Shown here: positions 1 to 6,794 of the stretch, one piece after another
How positions within the stretch are numbered: the first letter of the stretch is position 1
How the letters are laid out: every line of letters starts with the position of its first letter
DNA from: an uncultured Acetobacteraceae bacterium
GTDB lineage: Bacteria > Pseudomonadota > Alphaproteobacteria > Acetobacterales > Acetobacteraceae
Assembly: GCA_903918315.1 (NCBI GenBank)
Contig: CAIXEA010000022.1
Coordinates: forward strand, 1-64,000
Reading direction: 5' to 3'
DNA: 64,000 nucleotides
The notes under the pieces: model-generated
What the model saw: the letters and a program-made list of their open reading frames with translations, nothing else
What the model was told of the DNA's origin: nothing
Databases searched by the model: none
Position numbers and translations under genes: made by a program

Positions 1-32
1 CGGATGACCATTTGGGCAGATGATGCTTACTG

Positions 33-64
33 CATATGGGCCGCACAAGGAGGCGGCCCATATG
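33..64 (+). promoter_or_regulatory. Hairpin enclosing a ribosome-binding site and start codon
   Basis: A perfect 12-bp inverted repeat pairs 33-44 (CATATGGGCCGC) with 53-64 (GCGGCCCATATG). The 8-nt loop (45-52) contains most of the AAGGAGG Shine-Dalgarno (47-53), and the ATG start of the DUF6876-like gene (62-64) is the last part of the 3' stem. The pairing is seen directly. That it controls translation is inference: folding would hide the start codon and leave the ribosome-binding site exposed in the loop. Confidence 0.55.
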
Positions 65-262
65 ACAGCAGCAGAATTCCGTTCCCAACTCGCTCATTTC
101 ACCGGCAGTGAAACCTTTACCCGTCACAGCCTAAGTCGATCCCTGCTGATGACCGAGGGTGTGGTGTTCTTGGCCAGCGCAGCCGGTGCTTATTGGCTGA
201 CCGATGCCATTGCCAGCTACCAGCATACGGAATCACCAGAAGTGTCGCGTGATCGAGAGTAA
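62..262 (+). CDS. Short DUF6876-like protein, probably truncated
   Basis: This encodes 66 residues starting at the ATG that follows AAGGAGG by 8 nt. The segment HFTGSETFTRHSLSRSLLMT, then TEGVVFLASAAGAYWLTDAI and ASYQ, matches what I recall of DUF6876 proteins, which are small proteins of unknown function common on mobile elements. Those proteins usually continue for about 50 more residues (a strand-rich FxxWxL...YTDFPL half), whereas this one stops after HTESPEVSRDRE, so the C-terminal half appears lost. Its 3' end overlaps the small membrane-protein gene on the other strand by 46 nt (217-262). It lies inside the integrative element. Family assignment is from memory of the motif; no function can be given. 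Confidence 0.5.
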   Translation: MTAAEFRSQLAHFTGSETFTRHSLSRSLLMTEGVVFLASAAGAYWLTDAIASYQHTESPEVSRDRE

Positions 263-447
263 ATTTGCAAATCAACTTGCACCTCATCCCAGTCGTTATG
301 CGTGGGTATTTTATGACGGAAATATTGAATTATATTGGTTAAGGTCTGTCTTACGCCGCCGTAAAATCCATGCCGGTAGCCGACTTTGCCGCCGATCCAT
401 CCTCCAATCACGAGGGCAGCGAATAACAGGCCAGGTTGCTCTACCAT
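217..447 (-). CDS. Small hypothetical membrane protein
   Basis: This encodes 76 residues when started at the ATG at 447, which has GGAG (455-458) 7 nt upstream. The upstream in-frame start at 516 would run into the inverted repeat and has no ribosome-binding site. Residues about 6-25 (LLFAALVIGGWIGGKVGY) are hydrophobic and glycine-rich and could form one membrane segment; a basic stretch (RHGFYGGVRQ) and an acidic, polar tail follow. I do not recognise the family. It is cargo of the integrative element, downstream of and on the same strand as the replication gene, with the large inverted repeat between them. The tail overlaps the DUF6876-like gene on the other strand, so one of the two may not be functional. 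Confidence 0.45.
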   Translation of the reverse strand: MVEQPGLLFAALVIGGWIGGKVGYRHGFYGGVRQTLTNIIQYFRHKIPTHNDWDEVQVDLQIYSRSRDTSGDSVCW

Positions 448-481
448 GATTGTACTCCAGGATATCTTGGCTCCGTGTGTC

Positions 482-583
482 GCGTGCGACGGTGACAGGC
501 GCGACAGTTGCGACACCTAATAGCTGCCATCCTGCCGGAAGGGTTCATCTGTCACAACTGTCGCGCCTGTCACCGTCGCACGC
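482..583. repeat. Large inverted repeat next to the replication gene
   Basis: The 29 bases at 482-510 are perfectly complementary to 555-583. Allowing one mismatch, the arms extend to 482-514 and 551-583 (32 of 33 pairs) around a 36-nt spacer. Each arm contains repeated TGTC/GACA units (CAACTGTCGCGCCTGTCACC in the right arm). The repeat starts one base from the stop codon of the PriPol-DUF3987 gene. The spacer is long for a simple terminator and no T-run follows. A replication-origin or protein-binding role is inferred from the position beside a primase gene; a strong termination hairpin is the alternative. Confidence 0.7.
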
Positions 584-584
584 A

Positions 585-3026
585 CTATTCGGCGAGCCCA
601 TTCCTAAGTAAAGCGGGGTTCACCGAAATCGACTTCCGCCCATCCGCATTGAATAACCGGGCTCTGTGCACACTGGTCAGCTCGCCCAACGCGGCGTCGA
701 GCCGGCGGCCATCCCGGATCGGTCCTTCGCGCTGGAGGTCGCGCCGTCTCAGTTGATCCGTGCCGTTCCGGCGACAGCAATCGATCATGTACCGCTCGAT
801 CCGAACCGCGTCGGCAATCGGCTCGGGCAGGGCAATCTCGCCAAAGAACCGGCGAGCCTCGTTCAGGTGATACCGTGTGATGCAGATCGCGGCGGCCATG
901 TGCGCCACCCCGATCTCCCCCTGTGTGCCAATCTCGAACACGTGGAATAGCCCGGCAATGCGGCCAGCATTGTCCGCGATCTTGGAGGCCACATCGCGCA
1001 TGTCGGTCAAATGACCCCCAATACCTAACTGCACTTCCACGGCGTCATGGAAAGCGACCCAAGCGGCTTTGGCATCGGGGGCCATCGTCAATAGGATGGG
1101 TTGCACCCCGCCCGCTGGTGCCATCAGGATTGGCGTATTTAGCAATTTGGCAATCCTCTCGTTGAACCTGCTCAGGGCGGGCCAGGCTGCCGGAGGTTCT
1201 ACGAATAGGCGCAGTCCTTGGGTGGAATGGGGCCATGTGAACAGAAACCGTGCCAAAAAGCCGGAGCCCCGCGCTAGCCCCTCGGTCCCGTCAAAGAAGG
1301 CTCTGAATGTTGCATCCTGAATTTGCAAGGCGATTGACAATCGGGCGTTCTGAACGGTGAATGACTCTGACGTCCGGCGGGATATCGGGACGACACCCCC
1401 CTCCCACAGCATGTTCAGTAAACTAATGTTGCGCATCAGATTTTCACTCTTCATGCCGTGGCTGCCGAACACCATCCCCCCTTCGGATGACAGCACAGCC
1501 GCAGCCGGCCACTCATGGGCCAACTGATAGGCGAGGGCTTCGGACGTATCGTCCATCCGCAACATTTTAGGCACGAGAGGCGCAACCGGCTTTTGGGCTT
1601 CGAGGCCGCGTAGGGCGGCCTCATGCTCAGTCGTGATGCCGCCGTTCTTCGCACCCGCTTTGATCGCTTCCCTTAGGCCGGCGTGCTTAGCGTCCCATGT
1701 GGCTTTGGCAGCCTCGTGTTTCTGCACGTCGGACTGCATGCGTGCAGTCGCCTGAGTCTCCCAGTTTCTGATTGTTTTGGTGAAAAAGCTGTCCAGTGTG
1801 GATTTACGTTCCCCGGACTCGGCGATCACCAGGGTGTAAAGGCTGGTTGGGCCCGCCAAGCCGGCTGCTCTTTGGACATCCACAAGCGGTTGGATCACGA
1901 TGGACAACGCGGACAGCGCGGCACATCCCACCATTGCCATTGGCGCCTGGACGAATCCCTGCACTTCAATGACGGCTGCCTGTGCCGCCGCCGGTAGGGC
2001 ATCGACGGGGTAGGGTTGGGGCTCGAGAGGTCGTGTTAGCGGTTCCGGCTCCAGCCAGATAGCCGTGGCTTCCGGACGAGCCTCAGACTGCGTCTGCTTC
2101 CCCGTGGCTACCTCCCGCTGTTGAGCGTAGGCCTTGAGCACGGTGGTTGTCAGGTAATCGGGCCGTTCCGTCCACTTACTGCGCGCCAGGGCGGACCGCT
2201 CCATCAGGCGCTGGACGCGGGCACAGTCCTTGCCCGTCCAGAACGCGAGGCGCTGCGCCAGAGCAGCATCAGCCCGGCTGGCGTCGTAGGGGCGGCCCCC
2301 GTGGTCGTCGGGGAACGCCCGGCCGAGCGCGGCTTCGTCGGCTTCCCAGAGGTGCTTGAACGTCGGGCGGCCCCCGAAGGCGGCGGCGGCCGACTGAGAG
2401 CGGGAGGCGAGCCGGATCAGTTCGTCGTCATCGACCGGGCCGCCGTAGCCCTCACAGGGGGATTCGGACCAATCGCCCGGCGTGGCAGACGAACCGGCTG
2501 TCGGCGGAAACCGCTCAATCGCCAGGGCGGTGATCTCAGCGGTGAAATCCTTGTTCATGTCGCCGCTGGCGTTGGTCCCAGTCAGAGCGCAGAAACGTCG
2601 GCGACTGTAGAGTTCGACGCCGGGCGGCGTGCTCTTGGTACCATGCTCTGGCGGCTGGCCCCGGCCGATCAGATGCAGCCCGGTGCCGGACTGCGACACC
2701 TCCACGTAAGCACCATGGAAGCGGTTGCATAGTTCAACCGCGGTCGTGGACCATTGGCCGTCCACCAGGCAGGCGTCGATGTCGAGGAACCAGTGGTCGT
2801 CCTCGGGCGTGAAGACGAACCCCACGCCATGGCCAAGCCCGAGCAGCGCGGCGACGCTTTCGGCCTCCTCGCGCTCCATCCAGATCGCAGGATCGTGCGC
2901 GCTGACGACGGCCTGCGTGCGCGGGTCCAGCGGGAGCTTATCGACCTTGCCGCCGCCGTCGTTCTTTGGCGCGAGTTTGTAGAGGATGTATTGAGGCAGG
3001 GGGGACCAGACGAGCGGGGCGGTCAT
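585..3026 (-). CDS. PriPol (NrS-1-like) primase-polymerase with DUF3987 domain
   Basis: This 813-residue protein is a probable self-replication protein of the element. Residues 1-175 resemble archaeo-eukaryotic primase-polymerase domains of the NrS-1 phage type: FLDIDA supplies the D82/D84 metal-ligand pair, SQSGTGLHLIGRG (111-123) the Ser/His motif, and ELYSRRRFCALTG (138-150) the third motif. Residues 220-300 look like the helix bundle that follows PriPol. From about 340 a DUF3987 domain begins, with a P-loop-like AESGERKST (402-410) and a later VLSSEGGMVFGSHG. I start it at the ATG at 3026 rather than 3083 because that ATG overlaps the stop of the preceding 87-residue gene as ATGA and has AAGGG 8 nt upstream. 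Domain names come from motif recognition; activity is inferred. Confidence 0.85.
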   Translation of the reverse strand: MTAPLVWSPLPQYILYKLAPKNDGGGKVDKLPLDPRTQAVVSAHDPAIWMEREEAESVAALLGLGHGVGFVFTPEDDHWFLDIDACLVDGQWSTTAVELCNRFHGAYVEVSQSGTGLHLIGRGQPPEHGTKSTPPGVELYSRRRFCALTGTNASGDMNKDFTAEITALAIERFPPTAGSSATPGDWSESPCEGYGGPVDDDELIRLASRSQSAAAAFGGRPTFKHLWEADEAALGRAFPDDHGGRPYDASRADAALAQRLAFWTGKDCARVQRLMERSALARSKWTERPDYLTTTVLKAYAQQREVATGKQTQSEARPEATAIWLEPEPLTRPLEPQPYPVDALPAAAQAAVIEVQGFVQAPMAMVGCAALSALSIVIQPLVDVQRAAGLAGPTSLYTLVIAESGERKSTLDSFFTKTIRNWETQATARMQSDVQKHEAAKATWDAKHAGLREAIKAGAKNGGITTEHEAALRGLEAQKPVAPLVPKMLRMDDTSEALAYQLAHEWPAAAVLSSEGGMVFGSHGMKSENLMRNISLLNMLWEGGVVPISRRTSESFTVQNARLSIALQIQDATFRAFFDGTEGLARGSGFLARFLFTWPHSTQGLRLFVEPPAAWPALSRFNERIAKLLNTPILMAPAGGVQPILLTMAPDAKAAWVAFHDAVEVQLGIGGHLTDMRDVASKIADNAGRIAGLFHVFEIGTQGEIGVAHMAAAICITRYHLNEARRFFGEIALPEPIADAVRIERYMIDCCRRNGTDQLRRRDLQREGPIRDGRRLDAALGELTSVHRARLFNADGRKSISVNPALLRNGLAE

Positions 3027-3286
3027 GACTGAGCCCTTCGCGTTTTCAACAAAGGCCATATCCGGTCCCCATGACTGTACCACGGTGCTTCATGCGTATT
3101 GGGACCCCAAGGTGTGATTGGAATCGGTGGTCCGACCTGCGAGAGCGACCAGGCAATCACGGGTGCCCAGCTATCAGTCATCGGAGTGCCAACCCACCAG
3201 CCGAAATCTGCCGGGATGATGATCGGAACCTGATGGGCCAGGACAGGCGGGGTTGTAGCGGGCGGTGACGGTACGAACGTGTTCAT
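3023..3286 (-). CDS. Small proline/tryptophan-rich protein coupled to the primase gene
   Basis: This encodes 87 residues. The ATG at 3286 has GAGG (3293-3296) 6 nt upstream, and the stop codon overlaps the primase ATG (ATGA at 3023-3026), a classic translational-coupling arrangement that supports both genes being real. The product has many prolines (PSPPATTPP, PPIPITPWGP) and several tryptophans, no signal peptide and no membrane segment. I do not recognise a family. Position between the excisionase-like gene and the primase suggests a replication or regulatory accessory protein of the element, but that is inference from context only. Confidence 0.55.
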   Translation of the reverse strand: MNTFVPSPPATTPPVLAHQVPIIIPADFGWWVGTPMTDSWAPVIAWSLSQVGPPIPITPWGPNTHEAPWYSHGDRIWPLLKTRRAQS

Positions 3287-3383
3287 ATTTGGCCTCTATC
3301 TCAGAGGCGCGGAAAGTTCTGGAAACGGCATAATCGATGCGGCTATATTTAGGGTTCGTAGTAGTAGCCGATCAAACCAACCG

Positions 3384-3407
3384 CCCCCAGCGTTCCCGCG
3401 CTGGGGG
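3384..3407 (-). terminator. Hairpin downstream of the excisionase-like gene
   Basis: CCCCCAGCG (3384-3392) pairs with CGCTGGGGG (3399-3407) around a 6-nt loop. On the - strand the stem lies just after the excisionase stop (3414) and is followed by a T-rich stretch (GGTTGGTTTGAT). This fits an intrinsic terminator separating the excisionase from the coupled small protein/primase pair. Confidence 0.5.
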
Positions 3408-3413
3408 TTACGT

Positions 3414-3704
3414 TTAACCGGAGGTGCCGGTGCGGATGGTTGCGACGGGCAGCGATTCCAAGAACCGCTTAAGCGAGTCGGCGGGAATAACGGTCCGCCG
3501 GCCAGCTTTGAGTGCCAGGATGCGACCGGCGCCCATCTGTTCGTAAAGGAAGGTCAGACCGCAACCCAACGCGACGGCCGCTTCCCGTGGGGAATAGGCC
3601 AAGCGCTCGGTAGCAGGCACTATAGGGTCTGACGGCTGCAAGCTCGCGAGGTCGGCTTCTTGGGAAGAATGGGCAAACCGAGGCGCTGATTGATGCGTGT
3701 GCAT
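3414..3704 (-). CDS. Excisionase/AlpA-like helix-turn-helix DNA-binding protein
   Basis: This encodes 96 residues. The ATG at 3704 is preceded by GGAG with 6-7 nt spacing. Residues 36-86 form a MerR-type excisionase (HTH_17) fold: AYSPREAAVALGCGLTFLYE gives the helix-turn-helix and is followed by GRILALKAGRRTVIPADSLK, the usual wing and next helix. Such proteins bend DNA at attachment sites to promote excision or act as regulators of integrase genes. It is encoded 196 bp downstream of the integrase on the same strand, the typical arrangement of an integrase-excisionase pair. The first 35 residues are unstructured-looking. Confidence 0.8.
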   Translation of the reverse strand: MHTHQSAPRFAHSSQEADLASLQPSDPIVPATERLAYSPREAAVALGCGLTFLYEQMGAGRILALKAGRRTVIPADSLKRFLESLPVATIRTGTSG

Positions 3705-3900
3705 GAGTCACTCCTGTAGTCAGGAGGCTCCGTCACCGAGCATCGCGCTGGTTAGGTGCCGAGTTGGCGGTATGCCCTTCTATCGAAGGCACCCGGTCGC
3801 ATCGCGCTACTCCGCCGGCTGATTCAATAGCGCAGCAGCGAGCGTCGGCGCAAGCGTGTTATTGCACCCCGGCGGTTTCCGATTTCTCTACCGGATAAGG

Positions 3901-5253
3901 TTATGTGGAATGCCGAAAAGGCGTGATCGAAGATTCAGGCACGATACCAAGGTTACCGAACGATGCCCGAATCGTGTCGGCTATGTAGCTGGGCGACAGA
4001 TGCGCGTAGTGCTTTTCAGTCATCCGCGTGCCAGCATGCCCTAATTGGGCGGCAATCACGCCCATGGGAACACCCCGCATGGCGAGGCGCGAGGCATAAG
4101 TGTGCCGCAGTTCATGGAAACTCACAGCGGGGGTGATCTTTGCCGCTTCGCAGGCCGCGCGAATGGGGCGGCATTGGTCGCTCTTGTTCCAAACTGCCCG
4201 CGCGATTTTTGCTTCGGTCTTACGGGTGGCCTGAGCGACGAGGCGGTCACGTTCGAATAAAGGGGCAGTGCCAGCCTTGCCGGCGGCAGTCGCCTCGAAA
4301 AACCGACACCCTTCGTCAGTTAACGCGATATGGCGCTGCTTTCCGGCCTTGCTGACTTCGATGGTGACGGTGCCGGCCTCTAGGTCAAAAGCACCTGCCT
4401 GCATGGCGATTAATTCGCCATAGCGCGCTCCTGTCATCAAGGCTGCGACTACCATAGCGCGAAAATCGGTCGGACAGGCGTTCACCAGTCGGGTGATCTC
4501 GTCATCTTTTAGATATCGCACCTTTCCGGCATCGGCCTCGCGGAATGGCTTCACCGCTGCCCAGGCGTCAGGATGACAGGTTACCTTGGCTTCGCCGTGT
4601 GCATAGTTCAATGCGGCCTTGAGAGTGGTCAGTATCCTGTTCGCGGATGATCGCCGTCGCCGGGGGGCGTCAGGATCGCCGTCCGTTTCGCGATGGCGCT
4701 TTTCCCCATTCTTACTGCGTAGGCGGGGGGGTGATGTCGCTAGGGCGCGGTGCCAGTTCTTCAATGTGTCGCGTGTGAGGCGTCCCACCGGGGTTTTGCC
4801 AAGCGCCGGTATTATGTGTGCGTCAGCGACCTGCTTGGTAGTGCGGAGAGCCTTACCGCCACGGGCGCTATAATCGGCCAGATAGTCGGCCAGCGCGTCG
4901 GATACTGTGTAAGGCAGGGCAGGGGTGGCAGAGGGTTCAGGCTCTAATCCCGCCGCGATGCGATGATGGCGGGCGATCCAGTCCCGTGCCTTAGCCTCGG
5001 CCTTCCGGTAGTCCAGCACCTCCACCCCATCGGCCTTGAGGGTGTCATCTGCGCGTCCGAGCGATTCCTGCCGGTAGTTGCCCCCGGCGGTCAGATCGCG
5101 GACCCGGACCAACCACATCCCGGCCGTGCTGCCTTTCCGGTAGCCCAGCGCGGCCCCAGCCCCCAGGCCGCGCCAATAGGGCTGATGCCTGGTTGCCAGC
5201 CGCTCGCGGGCGGCACGCGTGGTTAGCGGAGCATCTTCGACGGAGCGCGGCAT
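3901..5253 (-). CDS. Tyrosine site-specific integrase of the element
   Basis: This is a 450-residue phage-type tyrosine recombinase that catalyses integration and excision of the element. The catalytic set is complete: R277 (TGARYGEL), K302/K305 (SKAGKQRHIAL), H380 and R383 (HELRHTYAS), H406 (LGHAGTRMTEKH) and the nucleophile Y415 (KHYAHL). Residues about 40-100 form an N-terminal arm-binding-like region and 115-220 a SAM-like core-binding domain (DALADYLADYS...). The ATG at 5253 has GAGG 8 nt upstream. The gene is transcribed away from the att site and begins 140 bp from the displaced tRNA-Glu end, which marks it as the enzyme that used that site. Confidence 0.95.
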   Translation of the reverse strand: MPRSVEDAPLTTRAARERLATRHQPYWRGLGAGAALGYRKGSTAGMWLVRVRDLTAGGNYRQESLGRADDTLKADGVEVLDYRKAEAKARDWIARHHRIAAGLEPEPSATPALPYTVSDALADYLADYSARGGKALRTTKQVADAHIIPALGKTPVGRLTRDTLKNWHRALATSPPRLRSKNGEKRHRETDGDPDAPRRRRSSANRILTTLKAALNYAHGEAKVTCHPDAWAAVKPFREADAGKVRYLKDDEITRLVNACPTDFRAMVVAALMTGARYGELIAMQAGAFDLEAGTVTIEVSKAGKQRHIALTDEGCRFFEATAAGKAGTAPLFERDRLVAQATRKTEAKIARAVWNKSDQCRPIRAACEAAKITPAVSFHELRHTYASRLAMRGVPMGVIAAQLGHAGTRMTEKHYAHLSPSYIADTIRASFGNLGIVPESSITPFRHST

Positions 5254-5268
5254 GGATCGGCCTCTAAT

Positions 5269-5290
5269 TTACCAACTACCTTACCAACTA
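5269..5290. repeat. Tandem 10-bp direct repeat upstream of the integrase
   Basis: TTACCAACTA occurs at 5269-5278 and again at 5281-5290, a 12-bp period. The pair lies 16 bp from the integrase start codon and about 100 bp from the tRNA-Glu fragment. Short direct repeats in this position are typical arm-type integrase or excisionase sites; that function is inferred. Confidence 0.5.
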
Positions 5291-5392
5291 TACGCCGTCA
5301 TTCTCTGACTTTCAACAGCGTGCGCCACTCCGTATTATTATGAAAAACATGCCTATTTGTCCTTCGTCCACCTTCGTGGATGATTGCTGTAG

Positions 5393-5441
5393 CCGCCCTT
5401 TCACGGCGGCGACAGGGGTTCGAATCCCCTACGGGACGCCA
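5393..5441 (+). other. Displaced 3' part of tRNA-Glu(TTC): element attachment site (right end)
   Basis: This stretch has the 3' part of a tRNA: anticodon stem CCGCC (5393-5397), loop CTTTCAC with anticodon TTC (5400-5402), stem GGCGG (5405-5409), T arm AGGGG-TTCGAAT-CCCCT (5414-5430), acceptor strand ACGGGAC (5431-5437), discriminator G and encoded CCA (5439-5441). The D arm and 5' acceptor strand GTCCCGT are absent upstream, so this is not a functional tRNA. Integration into the 3' end of a tRNA gene leaves exactly such a duplicate at the distal end. The intact gene should therefore be on the + strand to the left of the window, with the element between. Confidence 0.8.
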
Positions 5442-5661
5442 ATTCCAATCAGGCGTTGTATCATACTGGTTAGTCAGGTCGCTGAATGCGGTGGCCGTCT
5501 GTCGTGCTCCGCTTGACAGGTAGAGCCGATGATTGCTGCAGAAGGCGTTGTTGCGTGATGGGTGTTTTGCCGGTTCACACCCGACAACCGATAGTAAATT
5601 CGATATCGTCTCTATAAATCGACTCTGTTCTCCCCATAAAACTCGGTGTATACCCTTGGCC
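5442..5661. other. Intergenic region between att site and caspase-like gene
   Basis: This is the first chromosomal sequence beyond the element. I see no convincing coding region. An open frame on the - strand runs through it and the tRNA fragment but has no ribosome-binding site or family resemblance. A perfect TTGACA is at 5513-5518 but no good -10 follows at 16-18 nt. A TATAAA at 5613-5618 could be a -10 for the following operon but lacks a recognisable -35. Confidence 0.4.
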
Positions 5662-5718
5662 ATGAGGATATACTAAAAAGTCCGGGCATCGGTTGGGGCT
5701 ATCGCTCTGCTGGCGGGG

Positions 5719-6783
5719 GTGTTGGCGTCCAATCAGGCGTCCGCACAGTCAGGTGGCGTTGCATTGGTGATAGGCAATGCGACGTATACGGGTCTGCCGG
5801 CGTTACCGGGTTGCTCCATGTCGGCGCATTCCATCGCCGCGGTCCTGAATGCGCAGGCCTTCAATGTCATATCCCGGTTCGACCCGTCCGCGGGGCAGTT
5901 GAACTCGGCGATCGATGCGCTCAACGCCGCGGCGTCGGCCAGTCCCAATGCCCCCGTGGTCGTTTATGTCTGTGGTTATGCGGCGGGTCTGAATGATCGG
6001 GCGTTTGTGCTGCCGATCTCCGCGGCACCGCAGCGGGCTTCGGATGTTTTGTCCCAGGGCATCCTTGCGAAGACCTTCATCAACGCCGTTGGGGCGTCGG
6101 ATGGGCGGGCCGCCCTGTTCATTTATGACGTCGTGCCGACCCCGGGATTGAGCGAGCCGATCGGTCTTGCGTCGCTGCAAAATCTCGATCTGCCATCTGG
6201 CGTGGGTGTGCTCGGCGTAACCGAAGCGGCTGCCGATGGCCCCACCCCGCTGGTTGGCGTCATCGTGCCGCGGTTGAAGGTCAATCCTGTCACCGTTTCC
6301 GCGCTTATTGAAGCGGCGGGAAAAGACCTGAGCGGATTGCGGACAACGACGCTCGAAGCGCGCAAAATGCCCGCCATGATGGCCTATCTGGTCGGCGCAC
6401 CGCCTCCGCCGCCGCCGCCGCCGCCGGTCATCGCGCCGGCGCCGCGGGTTGAACCGGTGTCACCACCACTGCCCGCCGTGGCAATGGTGCCGGCTGCCCC
6501 GGCCCCCGTCACGACAGCGCCGGTCACCACCGCGCCCGTCACGACGGCGCCCGTCACGACAGGGCCTGTACCGAACGTCCCGGACGAAAACCACATGACC
6601 GACGCGGATCGCCGCACGGTGCAAACCGCACTGACCAAGGTCGGGTATTATGACGGCCGAATCGATGGCATCTTCGGCTCTGAGACCAGGGCAGCGATCC
6701 GCCGGTATCAGCATGAAGTGAATGCGCCCATGACGGGGATCATCACGCCGGAACAATCGCGGGCATTACTGTCCCGTCAATAA
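5719..6783 (+). CDS. Exported pseudo-caspase with C-terminal peptidoglycan-binding domain
   Basis: The annotated frame gives 354 residues from a GTG, but the true N-terminus is doubtful. Codons 5677-5718 encode KVRASVGAIALLAG, which together with VLASNQASAQ makes a textbook signal peptide; an ATG at 5662 is in the same frame but TAA at 5674-5676 separates them. Residues 10-230 resemble the caspase (peptidase C14/metacaspase) fold: VALVIGNATYTGLPALPGC, then a strand ending VVVYVCGYAAG where active members have a Gly-His motif, and LFIYDVVPTPG where they have DAC. Both catalytic residues are missing, so it is probably a pseudoenzyme. A proline-rich linker with four APVTT repeats leads to a peptidoglycan-binding domain (about 295-350: TDADRRTVQTALTKVGYYDG...). 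It is first in an operon with the heme sensor (11-nt gap) and the kinase. Confidence 0.75.
   Translation: MLASNQASAQSGGVALVIGNATYTGLPALPGCSMSAHSIAAVLNAQAFNVISRFDPSAGQLNSAIDALNAAASASPNAPVVVYVCGYAAGLNDRAFVLPISAAPQRASDVLSQGILAKTFINAVGASDGRAALFIYDVVPTPGLSEPIGLASLQNLDLPSGVGVLGVTEAAADGPTPLVGVIVPRLKVNPVTVSALIEAAGKDLSGLRTTTLEARKMPAMMAYLVGAPPPPPPPPPVIAPAPRVEPVSPPLPAVAMVPAAPAPVTTAPVTTAPVTTAPVTTGPVPNVPDENHMTDADRRTVQTALTKVGYYDGRIDGIFGSETRAAIRRYQHEVNAPMTGIITPEQSRALLSRQ
6504..6563 (+). repeat. Fifteen-base coding tandem repeat (APVTT x4)
   Basis: Four near-identical 15-bp units encoding Ala-Pro-Val-Thr-Thr lie in the linker between the caspase-like and peptidoglycan-binding domains. Third-position differences among units show it is not a very recent duplication. 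Length variation between strains would change linker length without shifting frame. Confidence 0.75.
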
Positions 6784-6794
6784 GGACGTCAAAC

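Noticed and set aside
5359-5441. A complete tRNA-Glu gene
   Set aside because: The anticodon stem-loop, T arm and 3' acceptor strand are present, but no D arm or 5' acceptor strand pairing with ACGGGAC is found upstream.
1-5441. A toxin-antitoxin or phage-defence module in the element
   Set aside because: The small genes here have no recognisable toxin, antitoxin, nuclease or defence motifs; only integration and replication functions can be supported.
5298-5663. A 121-residue open frame on the - strand across the tRNA fragment
   Set aside because: Part of its translation (RPVGDSNPCRRRERA) is the well-known artefact produced by reading a tRNA 3' end antisense; no ribosome-binding site or family resemblance.
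6504-6563. Possible CRISPR-like repeat
   Set aside because: The units are contiguous 15-bp coding repeats for APVTT with no spacers. I found no CRISPR array or cas gene anywhere in the window.
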